DNA from: Ascaris suum
Taxonomy: Eukaryota > Nematoda > Chromadorea > Rhabditida > Ascarididae
Direction: 5' to 3'
Assembly: GCA_013433145.1 (NCBI GenBank)
Contig: CM024189.1
Coordinates: 9,664,001 to 9,728,000 of the forward strand
Length of the DNA stretch: 64,000 nt
The notes below the pieces were generated by a model. It ran no database searches. It was not told the DNA's origin and saw only the letters and a program-made list of their open reading frames with translations. The position numbers were made by a program, and so were the translations under genes. Below, piece by piece: positions 26,070 through 36,500 of the stretch (position 1 is its first letter; the number at the start of each line of letters is the position of its first letter).

Positions 26070-27287
26070 GTATGTGCACTTTGCCGTGTTTTGTTGAGAT
26101 AGAACTTCCAGAGCTTCTTTGCTTCACGGGTGGAGAGGATTGGCGGGATGCACGTGTCTGAGATGTTCTTTGAAAATTCACTCATGTTTTTCAACGCGTC
26201 ATTTTCCTCACTTACTTGCTCTTTTGATTGACATTACCTGCTAATAATGTAAATAATAGTGTGGTTGACTAAGCTTAATGAATGTAACGTGCTGCTATAT
26301 AAGATTTTCTTTTTTTTTTTTGGCTATACAAGATTTTCACGCTCTTCACAACGTTGCAGCTAGTCATCTGCGGTGTACAGCAACAGATGACTCGAAGTTA
26401 CTCGCCATCAGCGTCGAGCTTCAGTGACGTGAACCAATCGGTCGGTCATACAATTTTGAAAGGGAATCACGAAGGCTCTCGCTTATGACAATAGCAAGGC
26501 CACTTCCTTCCTTGTCCTCGTTGTAGTAGTTTTGATTCATTTTCTTCACTTCTTAGCATTTCCACTCACTCGTAAAATAATATCGGATATTGGTTCATAA
26601 GCAAGATAATTTCTCGCTCTTTATTCGCTCACATATAGAGAGCAATATCAATACACTGCCTGAAAAAATAACGATATACCTGTATTTAACAGCAATACGC
26701 ATATCTAATATCATATAATTTGAAGGATATTCTTGTTGCATCTCATCGCATTTTCTGAGCAATATTCTAGTTTTATTTCATTATGCTCAGTTGCTTTGTA
26801 ATGCTTGACCACACGAGGTGGACGGTAAACCAATCAAAAAATAAATATTTCATCAGCTCGGGCGCAATTTTCAAGTTCAATTTCCTGTTCAGAATCGGCA
26901 AATCTATTCGGTAATAGGTGTCAAAAAAGCGGTCCCGATGACTTACTTTGGTCCACTCTTTGGTTGAAAAAATAAAAGCAGAAATCTTGCTGGCAAGAAA
27001 AAAAGTAATGCGATTGGTTTATGCTATCTTAAGTCACCATTGATATTCAATTGATAGTTATGTGAAGTTCGTCAAAAGTGGAACGGTTGCGAAATGTGAA
27101 ATCCATCTGACCTAACACCCACCTATGAAAAGCACATAGTCAAGTTGTTTATTAGGGTTATTTTCCATTTCTAATGCTGCTAATCATAGGAGCTATTATC
27201 AGGAGGCATCATTTTTGATCAGTTCATGGATTCATTTACTTATACTTTGAATGATTTATTGCTATCATCAGCGGTTATTGAATTCAG
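26070..27287. other. intron or intergenic DNA, nothing recognised
   Basis: AT-moderate unique sequence with scattered short frames on both strands. I see no domain motif, RNA gene or repeat array. It follows the donor of the discoidin-like exon, so it may be its intron. Confidence 0.5.
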
Positions 27288-27353
27288 ATTTTTTGCACTC
27301 ATCAAACATCGTTATGTAAATTGATCGGCTGGCAAGAGGGCATTCGCATCTCA
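27288..27353 (+). CDS. possible 66-nt exon, unknown
   Basis: A good acceptor (GAATTCAG) and a consensus donor (TCTCA|GTGAGT) enclose exactly 22 codons without a stop, phase 0/0. The translation includes KLIGWQEGIRIS. No family is recognised. The case rests only on the pairing of strong splice sites with an open frame inside the copy-1-only block. Confidence 0.25.
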
Positions 27354-29211
27354 GTGAGTTTGGCATTCCACTCAACGCAACAACAGATGACAACTTCTCC
27401 TGTGAAATGATCAAATTGACATTCAACGGTTGAAAAAAGCGAAACGAAAAACTGGCACTTTTGCGGCAAATTCAAGATCGAACGAAACGAGGGATGGACA
27501 GAAACCGAGAAATTGGTAAGGATTTTCTTCGAAAAAATTTTGCCACTTGCTTATTAAGAAGGTAGTGTTATGAAAAATGACTTAATTCATAGGTAGTTGT
27601 CTAACCTTGGAGTCAGCGAGTTGCAATGGGTAGGTCTTAGGTATACACTTGACGACAGTTGAAAACGTTAGTTTCCCTTCTGTTGCAGTGAAAAGTCTTT
27701 TGCGATATATACCTTTTCGATTTCACTCACTATTCCTTCTTCTGCATCACTTCTGTCTTAAGAAAATTCCTTTAACAATTCGTTTTTCCTTTTCCAGTCC
27801 TACCGTTGACCATAATATTCGAGCAAAGACTTGTCACAGTTGCTGCAGTTAAAAAAAAGCTTACACTCAGCATTCTCTATCGTTATCGCCATTCATTTCC
27901 TCTGTTATAGAGAGAGGCCAGGTTTACTGAGGTCTCTTATCTTTCTTAAATTATCAACGTCACATCACCTCAAAATCTATTTTCTTAAATTATCGAGTCA
28001 CATCACCTACAGTATCATTTTGGAAAGCGTTTAGAGCGTTATGGAAGAAATCATTTGTGACCACTTTGAATAGATGCTACATTCGTGCATCGATGTGCAG
28101 AATTTGCATATATGTCTGTCAGCACAAAATCTAGAACATCTAAAGCAGTCAACTTCAATGAATTAATTATTGTTCAATTATGTTCAGATATAATGACCTG
28201 CCAGTTTTGGGACTTCGTTTTGTACGTCTTTGCACACTTGATTCCGTTAAACGCTTCACATTTTAACTCGCTATAGTTGTGCAATCGGATAGTTAAGCGG
28301 TGCGTTTAGGGCAAGGGGTGAAGAGGTGGGGGGAGAGGTGGGGAGATGGACAGAGAAGATGAAATGAATTTCTCCCTCAGCGAAGAAGAAAGCAGAAGGA
28401 TTCGGAGAACCTCCATCCTGTGTGGATGGGGAATTCGAGGATTTCATTAGTTTTTGCGCTTTGTTACAAATAGAGCGCCTCAAAGATCGATGACATTGAC
28501 CACAAAATTTTAGCGATCTCAAGTTTGTACAGTTATGCGTTGTTAAGTTGTTTCAGGTGTCGTCTGCTGACTTTGTAGTGTGATGTTTTCACAAATGCAT
28601 TCGGCTTATAGAGTTTTTTTTTTTTTTTTTTTTTTTGCGTTGAGAGGTGCCAGGTTATTGAGTAATTGTTGAATAAAGTGAATCCTTCTTGAGGAGTTTT
28701 TTTAATTGGGTTGCTTATTATTGCCTTAGATGGGACAGCTTGTCATTACCGGTTCATAAATCCCACCTTTCTCATTGGTCTTTTCCAAGTTTTTCCTTAT
28801 TTCTGTTCGTTGAATTTCGAATCTGCTGTTTGTTGTCTCCACTCCATGCCTTCTATTGAGAAACCTTAATTTTTGTTTAAGTGAATCTAATCAAACCGTA
28901 AAATTACGACTTTTCTGTTTTTTCAGACGCGAACAGGTTTACGTTAGTTTAAAATCGTTCAACCAGATTTAAATTGGAACGCTATCATTTGATTGTATTT
29001 TTTTTCTATGTGACATTTCTTTCACCAGACATAGCAGTTTTATAGAAGCATCCTCAGACACTGGGAAGTCCAACTCAGGGCCATGAGCTTGACTGTCATT
29101 CATCGGATGAGCGTGTTTATTAGCGTATCTAGATGCATGTGTTACCTGTGCTCAAAAGTGACTGCAATAGCTGCATTAAACATCGCTTTCAACGTACTGG
29201 CTGCAACCTAG
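27354..29211. other. unique DNA without a recognised gene
   Basis: Ordinary-composition sequence containing a poly-T run of about 23 bases near 28,613-28,636 and a purine-rich stretch near 28,310-28,360. A donor-like CCGAGAAATTG|GTAAGG near 27,519 could end an exon, but I could not assign a frame by homology. All of it lies in the copy-1-only block. Confidence 0.5.
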
Positions 29212-29304
29212 TAATGATTCCGCTAGAACGGCTATATCTGCGTTCCACTCAGAGTTCTTTGAGAGAAATGCCGATACGACCACTATTATCCCTAATAAGC
29301 TGAG
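29212..29304 (+). CDS. possible discoidin-like exon, central part
   Basis: Between an AACCTAG acceptor and a CTGAG|GTGAAT donor lies a frame whose translation has FHSEFFERNADTTTIIPNKL. This fits the F-x-G-N-x-D-x-x-T-x-(I/V)-x-N-(K/R)-L stretch that precedes the last strand of F5/8 type C domains, with Arg in place of the usual Gly. In a single domain this exon should come before the 25,913 exon, yet it lies 3.1 kb after it, and the phases do not join (2 out, 0 in). It may belong to a second discoidin domain or be a fragment. Confidence 0.35.
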
Positions 29305-31140
29305 GTGAATAATTTCTTGAAAGATAAAAGTTTCGCAGTAAAATAAAAGCTGCCTATAGCAAGAAAGTTGCCTTCTTGTAGCGCAGTAGCACTACAAGAA
29401 TGATTAGAGGTTCCCTCGATACCTCTTCTAGGCGTTCTGCAGAAGGTCTTCGTTTGGCGACTAATGGCTTATGTAATGCAGAGTTTATTTAAGCAAAGCG
29501 AAATATTTGTCTGTATCGTTGGAGACCAGCAAAGGACGTGTCGTATTCCCGGAAGCTCGTATTCCATCTATCGATGGTCCTTCACGCATTTCCTTCAAGT
29601 TTCTTAGGCTTGCACCCCTTCATGCATTTTGCTTGTTGTGACATTCAACTCGACCTATAGAAGGGTTTTCGTTTCTATCGAATTATTCGCCGGTAGAATA
29701 AGGTAAGTAATTTTTTTTTTCCTTTTTCCATCGCATAAACTGGATAAGCGCCGATTGTATGCTCGTCAGGGTTGATAACAAAAACTAAACCTAGGCAATA
29801 TAGTTCATTTTAATCCAACTCCTACTTATCGCTTCATTTTGTTTTGCAACCGAATACCATTATCACCCATGAGATGAAGTGCGAATTGAGGACTGTTAGG
29901 TGCATTGACATATCCGCCTTTGACAACTAGTGGCCACAAATTTGAGACTCAGATTTGGGTCTAGATCAGACTTATGTCGTGATTTATTGTCATTACTCAG
30001 ATTTAGGTATGAAGTAAGATTTTAGCACATTTATACATTTCCACAAGTTTGCACTTCCGAACCACATTATGGCGAAGCCACGTAGGTGTACACTCGTGTA
30101 CTTGTCCGCCCGTCTGTCTGCTTATCCGTTTATCGTAGATTTTAAACTTTGAAACTGCTGATGCTAGAATTGCGTTTAGTGGATGTAATCGTCGTAGAAG
30201 TCTCTTGCGCTCTCCTTCAAGTTCACGCGCGGTCATTCAAAAACTTAAGTGGACCAAAATTTTATCGAAGATTATCCACGGCGGATGTAATAAATCGATA
30301 AGAATTATTAAAATCATTTTGAATCTTTAGCGAATTGCAATTGCAGATATAGTTTCGGGTTCGGCTCTCGATTCGAATCGGTCATGTCGCGTGTATTACC
30401 TGCGAAGCAAACTCTCAGTGATATGCGATGGCATTCACTACTTATTTACCAGGTTTATTCGATCATTTTAAATTCGCGCTGTAAATTTTTTTTTTCGTTT
30501 TGGGGTAGGAATAATGACATGTTGGTGAGGTAGAACTTAATAATCAAATTATAATTTAGAGTCGCTTCCTCGTCATTAATTAATTCATTAGTTGCAACAA
30601 CTAGAAAACGCAAAAGAGTGAGATAATCTGTGATTGATCTCTCTTTACTTTGATAACTTTATAATTAAAAGGAATTTCTCACTTTTTTTGAATAACCGCT
30701 CAGCCACGAGGCTTCTTCATACGGCAAAGTTACTTGTTGTTGATTGTTTATACTGGCTCAAAACAAGTTTCTTCATTGCATTTTCAAGCAAAAAAACTTC
30801 ATACACTTAATAAAACTGAAGCAATTATTCTTCACAATAATGGCATGCTACTAGTAAAAGTGACGGAGCTGTTCCTAGAAAATTGGATTAGTATTGAACC
30901 AGTGATAAGATATCATAAAATCTTTTATATAGCGATCGTGAAATTGATATTTTGATAACATCCTTGCGGAAAATTTTAAAACACCTACGCTTAATTTATC
31001 AGATTTTTTTTTGAGGTCGCAGCCTTTTGTCGTCCATTATTGACCATGTTTGGTCATTTTATCTAGTCCCAGTTGCCTTTAAACGATTGCTAAATGAATT
31101 GATGAGTATGCCTCCTTCTTTAATTAATCGGATTTTGCAG
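29305..31140. other. intron-like DNA, start of the second block shared with copy 2
   Basis: From 29,789 on this is nearly identical to 40,898 onward. A minus-strand frame at 30,003-30,236 (77 codons, identical translation in both copies) and a plus frame at 30,734-30,955 have no recognisable domain. The minus frame overlaps the segment that reappears inverted at the copy-2 junction, so it may be part of a mobile or dispersed repeat. Identity between copies here reflects recent duplication and is not evidence for coding. Confidence 0.5.
30096..30157 (+). repeat. sequence found inverted at the copy-2 deletion junction
   Basis: These 62 bases have an inverted copy at 40,831-40,892 with three transition differences. 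The copy-2 counterpart in direct orientation is 41,205-41,266, identical to this one. The left end lies in a perfect GTACAC-TC-GTGTAC palindrome, which could favour breakage or hairpin formation. Confidence 0.9.
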
Positions 31141-31277
31141 AACACAGTAAATTTCGAACATCATATATTGATCGATAATACGAGCTCTATGATGGACAAT
31201 GTTGGGGGACACGTGGCTAGACTAGAACGACAGTTGTTCCTCGGCGGTCTCCCTCTCGGCATGCCGTTATCACCGAG
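31141..31277 (+). CDS. laminin-G-like domain exon, C-terminal half (copy 1)
   Basis: A GATTTTGCAG acceptor (AG at 31,139-31,140) and a CCGAG|GTAATC donor enclose 45 codons plus two bases. The translation contains NTVNFEHHILIDN, then GGHVARLERQLFLGGLP followed by LGMPLSPR. An Ile-Asp strand, a Gly-rich turn, then L-x-x-x-L-F-L-G-G-L-P is the usual middle-to-late part of laminin-G/neurexin LNS domains (compare LYVGGLP). The frame opens further upstream (from about 31,027) but without domain similarity, so the internal acceptor is preferred. It is identical in copy 2. The next exon, which should carry the conserved GCI motif, was not found. Confidence 0.55.
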
Positions 31278-31462
31278 GTAATCAGGCTATCCATAAAATT
31301 ATATCATGCGGTCCAACACTTTTTATATGCGTTATTGGCATGCTTGTGTAATAAGTGGAATGTATGCGTAAAGTCTTTCGTATGGGCTTTCTCGCTATCT
31401 GGAAAAGAGGCTCTACGATGAATGGGAAAAATGTGGCGTATGTGAAATTTTCATAAATTGCT

Positions 31463-31730
31463 CCCATGTTTAAAATTTGCATCTTGAAGTTTAAATTGCT
31501 CCCATAAATTGCAGTTTGAAGTAAATTGAAGTAAAGTATCTTGAAGTAAATTGCAGTTTGAAGTAAATCACTTGAAGTAAATTGCTCCCATAAATTGCAG
31601 TTTAAAATATTTGCATCTTGAAGCATCACAGAGTGGAATTCTCTGAGGCACTCATTCTCTTTATGCGTTTCACAAATTTTGCCCGAATGTAAGCAATTTT
31701 TTGTCGTTTAGTATTTGCTTGATATAGAAA
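31463..31730. repeat. local short repeats (TTGAAGTAAATTGC and ATTGCTCCCATAAATTGCAG)
   Basis: TTGAAGTAAATTGC and ATTGCTCCCATAAATTGCAG words are repeated several times in an interleaved pattern. The same arrangement is in copy 2 (42,571-42,838), and the right part (31,598-31,703) has a third, diverged copy at 60,571-60,676. The minus-strand frame crossing it (31,282-31,629) shows the repeat in translation and is not credible as a gene. Confidence 0.75.
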
Positions 31731-32193
31731 GCGCGTGTTTCGCTCAGAGAGTGATATAAAATGAAGATTATTTAAAGAAAAATAAAGTTCCAAAATTTGA
31801 GGTGAAGTTTGCAAATTTTCGACAAAAATCGGTCAATAGCAGTGCAGCTATGAGTGTGGCGATCATTATTAGTTTAAAGGCAGTGAAAAGCTCGGTGGCC
31901 TTCTTTTCTATGCGTTAGTTTCATATTTCGATTTCAAGGCCATAATTTCTCTTTGATAATTTCTTATTCGGTGGCTGTTCTTTCAGTTATGCAGACTGAC
32001 GGAATATAAGATGAAATCTTTTATTTGCGATACGAATACAAAAACTTTGAGGAAGGGTGGAACGAGGACGAGGAAATTCGCTGGTAAGGTTTAATCGAAA
32101 TTTCGAGACACTTGTAAAACGATGTTTTTCGATAGTTTTTACTTGTGATCGATGTGTTCTATGAACATTTTTAGAAATAGCAACATATATAAC

Positions 32194-32429
32194 CTATGTT
32201 TTTGTAATTTCAGTGTAGTTTCGTGGCACGTTTTCTATTCCTAGTGATGTGAAATACTTTGCAAATTCAACGTAGTTTCCAGAGTAAAAGAGGTAATGGA
32301 CTGTTCGATTCTCTACGCTGATGACGTCCTCCGCCAAAGCACAGAATATCACTTCGTCATAAGTAGGCAGTTTGCTAATATAGCAGAATAAATTTTCCAT
32401 TTCTTCGAGAAAGTTATCAAAATCATACG
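32194..32429 (-). CDS. possible minus-strand terminal exon, unknown (copy 1)
   Basis: On the minus strand a frame runs from an ACAAG acceptor-like site (exon start 32,429) to a TAG at 32,196-32,194, about 78 residues. The translation has a natural-looking composition, for example EEMENLFCYISKLPTYDE, ALAEDVISVENRTV and YFTSLGIENVPRNY. An ATG lies at 32,400. The one substitution relative to copy 2 inside the frame that I noted is silent (GAG/GAA). I do not recognise a family, and the opposite strand over the same bases shows no domain. Confidence 0.35.
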
Positions 32430-33029
32430 CTTGTAATTATTAAATGTGATTGGAGAATTTTCCATTACTTGTAGTTAAATATCGCCGATAATGAATTGAT
32501 CGTGTATGGATGTCAAGCGAAATAACACGACAAGATCGTGTGGAATATCGATGTGCTATTGTCAGTGAGAATGGCAACCGTAGTGTGAGCACGTTTTTGG
32601 AAACTAGAGGTGGGTGACTACCTGTTACATTTACTTTTTAATGATAAAATATTTCTGTGATATTTTAGTAATACCGACGTTCATAGTAGAAATTCTAAAA
32701 TCTTTCATTGTCAACAATGGAAATTTGTCAATGAATGGAAACAGTGATTGCATCTAGTTCCGTTTTTTTTTAGGTTCGAACTTGAAAGCACGTCGTGTTG
32801 AAAGAACTTTGTATTTTGTCTGTAGGGAATCGCAATGCAGTTCCATTTTTTGGCGGTTGTATCTGACATCACTGGCTCGTAATTTTCGGTTTTTGTTAAA
32901 TTTTAGCTCTATAGCATCTATTTCTTTATTATACTATTTTTCATGTTTCTGCTCAATATTGCTGACATTTTCTTATGTGATAGATTTGTTGAATACAAGC
33001 CATATTTCTGCTTGATTAGTATGCAATAG

Positions 33030-33237
33030 ATCAGAAAAGGCTTCCACAGAAAAATTTTTGCGATTGCGAACTTCAAATGACAATCTTTTGATGCACAGTA
33101 GAGAGATGCTGAGTGTGGCTCCTATTCTATACGAAATTCTTTCCTGCTCAAAGTGGCAGCATTTAAAAGAGGAGTTATTGCAACTATATCGTTATGCCAA
33201 GAAGCATTTTCTTAGGGCGCTGTTTCCGTTCGTTTGA
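33030..33237 (+). CDS. possible 3'-terminal exon, helical, unknown (copy 1)
   Basis: After a GCAATAG acceptor-like site a frame of about 69 codons runs to a TGA at 33,235-33,237. The translation is rich in helix formers (HSREMLSVAPILYEIL, then SKWQHLKEELLQLYRYAKKH). Differences from copy 2 include Lys/Asn and Phe/Tyr changes, so constraint is not evident. The stop lies only about 20 bases before the acceptor of the Ig half-exon, so this frame would belong to a different transcript or be a chance frame. No family is recognised. Confidence 0.25.
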
Positions 33238-33257
33238 AAATTGGAATGATCTTGCAG

Positions 33258-33376
33258 AGCCGACGCCGCAAATAACATCAATCAGGAATGAATCGGTGGC
33301 AGTGGGGATGGCAACATTTCTTCATTGCACAACACAACTGAACATTCCTACCATTCAACGGACACGTGATGGCAAC
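33258..33376 (+). CDS. Ig I-set-like half-domain exon, orphaned (copy 1)
   Basis: An ATCTTGCAG acceptor (AG at 33,256-33,257) opens the frame PTPQITSIRNESVAVG, then MATFLHCTT, then RTRDGN, ending at a GTTATC donor that fits copy 2. The order P-P-x-I-T, V-x-V-G, L-x-C, x-R-D-G-N is that of strands A to C' of I-set Ig domains. The Trp expected a few residues before RDG (I-x-W-x-R-D-G) is Arg (CGG). In copy 1 the partner exon is absent because satellite begins 200 bp downstream. One residue differs from copy 2 (Asn here, Lys there). Confidence 0.55.
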
Positions 33377-33573
33377 GTTATCATCAACTCCCACTGAGCG
33401 GTTCGTGCATAATTTGCAATGCTTTAGTATTCGTTTGTGATGAAAAAAACCTACAGAAGGGAAGGTATAAATTTTAGCAAGTGCAAATAGCGGTATAGAG
33501 AAGTCTTATTGCAAGTGAAGTTTCGAATCATTGCAGAAAAATTACTTAGCTCTTATCAACACATAATCAGTTG
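33377..33573. other. end of copy 1, intron-like
   Basis: Nearly identical to 44,509-44,711. No gene is visible. It ends in GTTGTCGTTTT, where the satellite takes over, so the duplication junction has TTTT microhomology with the satellite word. Confidence 0.8.
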
Positions 33574-36500
33574 TCGTTTTATTTTATTTTAGCTTTATTT
33601 TATTTTATTTTTATTTTATTTTAATTTTATTTTGGTTTTATTTTAATTTAGTTTTATTTTATTTAAGTTTTATTTTATGTTGGTTTTATTTTATTTTAGT
33701 TTTACTTTAACTTAGTTTTATTTTATTTTAGTTTTATTTTACATTACTTTTATTTTATTTTAGTTTTATTTTATTTTAGTTTTATTTTATTTTAATCTTA
33801 TTTTGGTTTTATTTTATTTTAGTTTTATTTTAATTAAATTTTATTTTATTTTAGTTTTATCTTACATTCGTTTTATTTTATTTTAGTTTTATTCTACTTT
33901 ACTTTTATTTTATTTTGGTTTTATTTTCTTATACTTTTATTTTATTTTAGTTTCATTTTATTTTAGTTTTATTTTCTTTTAGTTTTATTTCATTTTAGTT
34001 TTGTTCTTTTTTAGCTCAAACTTATTCTAGTTTCATTTTATTTTGGTTTTATTTTATTTTAGCTTTATTTTACTCTACTTTTATTTTATTTTGGTTTTAT
34101 TTTCTTTTAGATTTATTTTATTTTAGTTTTATTTTATTTTAGTTTTATTTTATTTTAGTTTTATTTTATTTTAGTTTTATTTTATTTTAGTTTTATTTTA
34201 TTTTACTTTTATTTTCTTTTAGTTTTATTTTATTTTACTTTTATTTTATTTTGGTTTTATTTTATTTTAGTTTTATTTTATTTTAGTTCTATTTTATTTT
34301 AGTTTTATTTTATTTTAGTTTTATTCTAATTTAGTTTTATTTTATTTTAGTTTTATTTTATTTTATTTTAGTTTTATTTTGTTTTAATTTTATTTTATTT
34401 TAGTTTTATTTTCTTCAAGTTTTATTTTATTTTGGTTTTATTTTATTTTAGTTTTATTTTATTTTAGTTTTATTTTATTTTAGTTTTTTTTTTAGTTTTA
34501 TTTTTTTTTATTTTTATTTCATTTTAGTTTTATGTTATTTTAGTTTTATTTTATTTTGGTTTTATTTTATTTTATTTTTGTTTTATTTTATTTTAGTTTT
34601 ATTTTATTTTAGTTTTATTTTCCTTTAGTTATATTTTATTTTGGTTTTATCTTCTTTTAGTTTTATTTTTTTTTGTTTTATTTTATTTTGGTTTTATTTT
34701 ATTTTAGTTTTATTTTAATTTATTTTCATTTTATTTTAATTTTATTTTGTACTGGTTTTATTTTACTTTGGTTTTATATTATTTTAGCTTTATTTTATTT
34801 TAGTTTTATTTTCTTTTAGTTATATTTTATTTTGGTTTTATTTTATTCTACTTTTATTTCATTTTAGTTTTATTTTATTTTAGTTTTATTTTCTTTTAGT
34901 TTTATTTTATTTTAGTTTTATGTTATCTTGGTTTTATTTTAATTTAGGTTTATTTTATTTTAATTTTATTTTGTACTAGTTTTATTTTACTTTGGTTTTA
35001 TTTTATTTTAGCTTTATTTTATTTTAGTTGTATTTTCTTTTAGTTTTATTTTATTTTAGTTTTATTTTATTTTATTTTAGTTTTATTTTATTTCAGTTTT
35101 ATTTTATTTTACTTTTATTATCTTTTAGTTTTCTTTTATTTTACTTTTATTTTCTTTTGGTTCTATTTTATTTTATTTTAGTTTTATCTTAATTTAGTTT
35201 TATTTTATTTTAATTTTATTTTATGTTGGTTTTATTTTATTTTAGTTTTATTTTAATTTAGTTTTATTTTATTTTAGTTTTATTTTACATTAGTTTTATT
35301 TTATTTTAGTTTTATTTCATTTTAGTTTTATGTTATTTTAGTTTTATTTTATTTCAGTTTTATTTTATTTTAGTTTTATTTTATTTAATTTTATTCTATT
35401 TTAGCTCAAACTTATTCTAGTTTCATTTTATTTTGCTTTTATTTTATTTTAGTTTTATTTTATTTTACTTTTATTTTATTTTAGTTTTATTTTATTTTAG
35501 TTTTGTTTTATTTTAGTTTTATTTTATTTTAGTTTTATTTTATTTTAGTTTTATTTTGTTTCAGTTTTATTTTATTTTACTTTTATTTTCTTTTAGTTTT
35601 ATTTTATTTTACTTTTATTTTACTTTTATTTTATTTTGGTTTTATTTTAATATAGTTTTATTTTATTTTAGTTTTATTTTATTTTGGTTTTATTTTATTT
35701 TAGTTTTATTTTAATTTAGTTTTATTTTATTTTAGTTTTATTTTACATTAGTTTTATTTTATTTTGGTTCTATTTTATTTTATTTTAGTTTTATCTTAAT
35801 TTAGTTTTATTTTCTTTTAGTTTTGTTTTATTTTACTTTTATTTTATTTTGGTTTTATTTTAATTTAGTTTTATTTTATTTTAGTTTTATTTTATTTTGG
35901 TTTTATTTTATTTTGGTTTTATTTTATTTTAGTTTTATTTTATTTTAGTTTTATTTTATTTTAGTTTTATTTTATTTTAGTTTTATTTTATTTTAGTTTC
36001 ATTTTGATTTGGTTTTATTTGATTTTAGTTTTATTTTATTTTAGTTTTCTTTTACTTTAGTTTTATTTTATTTTAGTTTTATTTTATTTTAGTTTTATTT
36101 TATTTTTGTTTTTTTTTTTATTTTTGTTTTATTTTATTTTGCTTTTATTTTATTTTAGTTTCATTTTATTTTCGTTTTATTTTAATTTAGTTTTATTTTA
36201 TTTTAGTTTTATTTTATTTTTTTTTTATTTTATTTTGTTTCTATTTTATTTTATTTTAGTTTTATTTTATTTTAGTTTTATTTTATGTTGGTTTTATTTT
36301 ATTTTAGTTTTATTTTAATTTAGTTTTATTTTTTTTTAGTTTTATTTTACATTAGTTTTATTTTATTTTAGTTTTATTTCATTTTCGTTTTATGTTATTT
36401 TAGTTTTATTTTATTTAATTTTATTTTATTTTAGCTCAAACTTATTCTAGTTTTATTTTATTTTGCTTTTATTTTATTTTAGTTTTATTTTATTTTACTT

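Noticed and set aside
31282..31629. 115-codon minus-strand frame, identical in both copies
   Set aside because: Its sequence is the translation of the local TTGAAGTAAATTGC repeats (visible as repeated LLQTAIY words); no domain.
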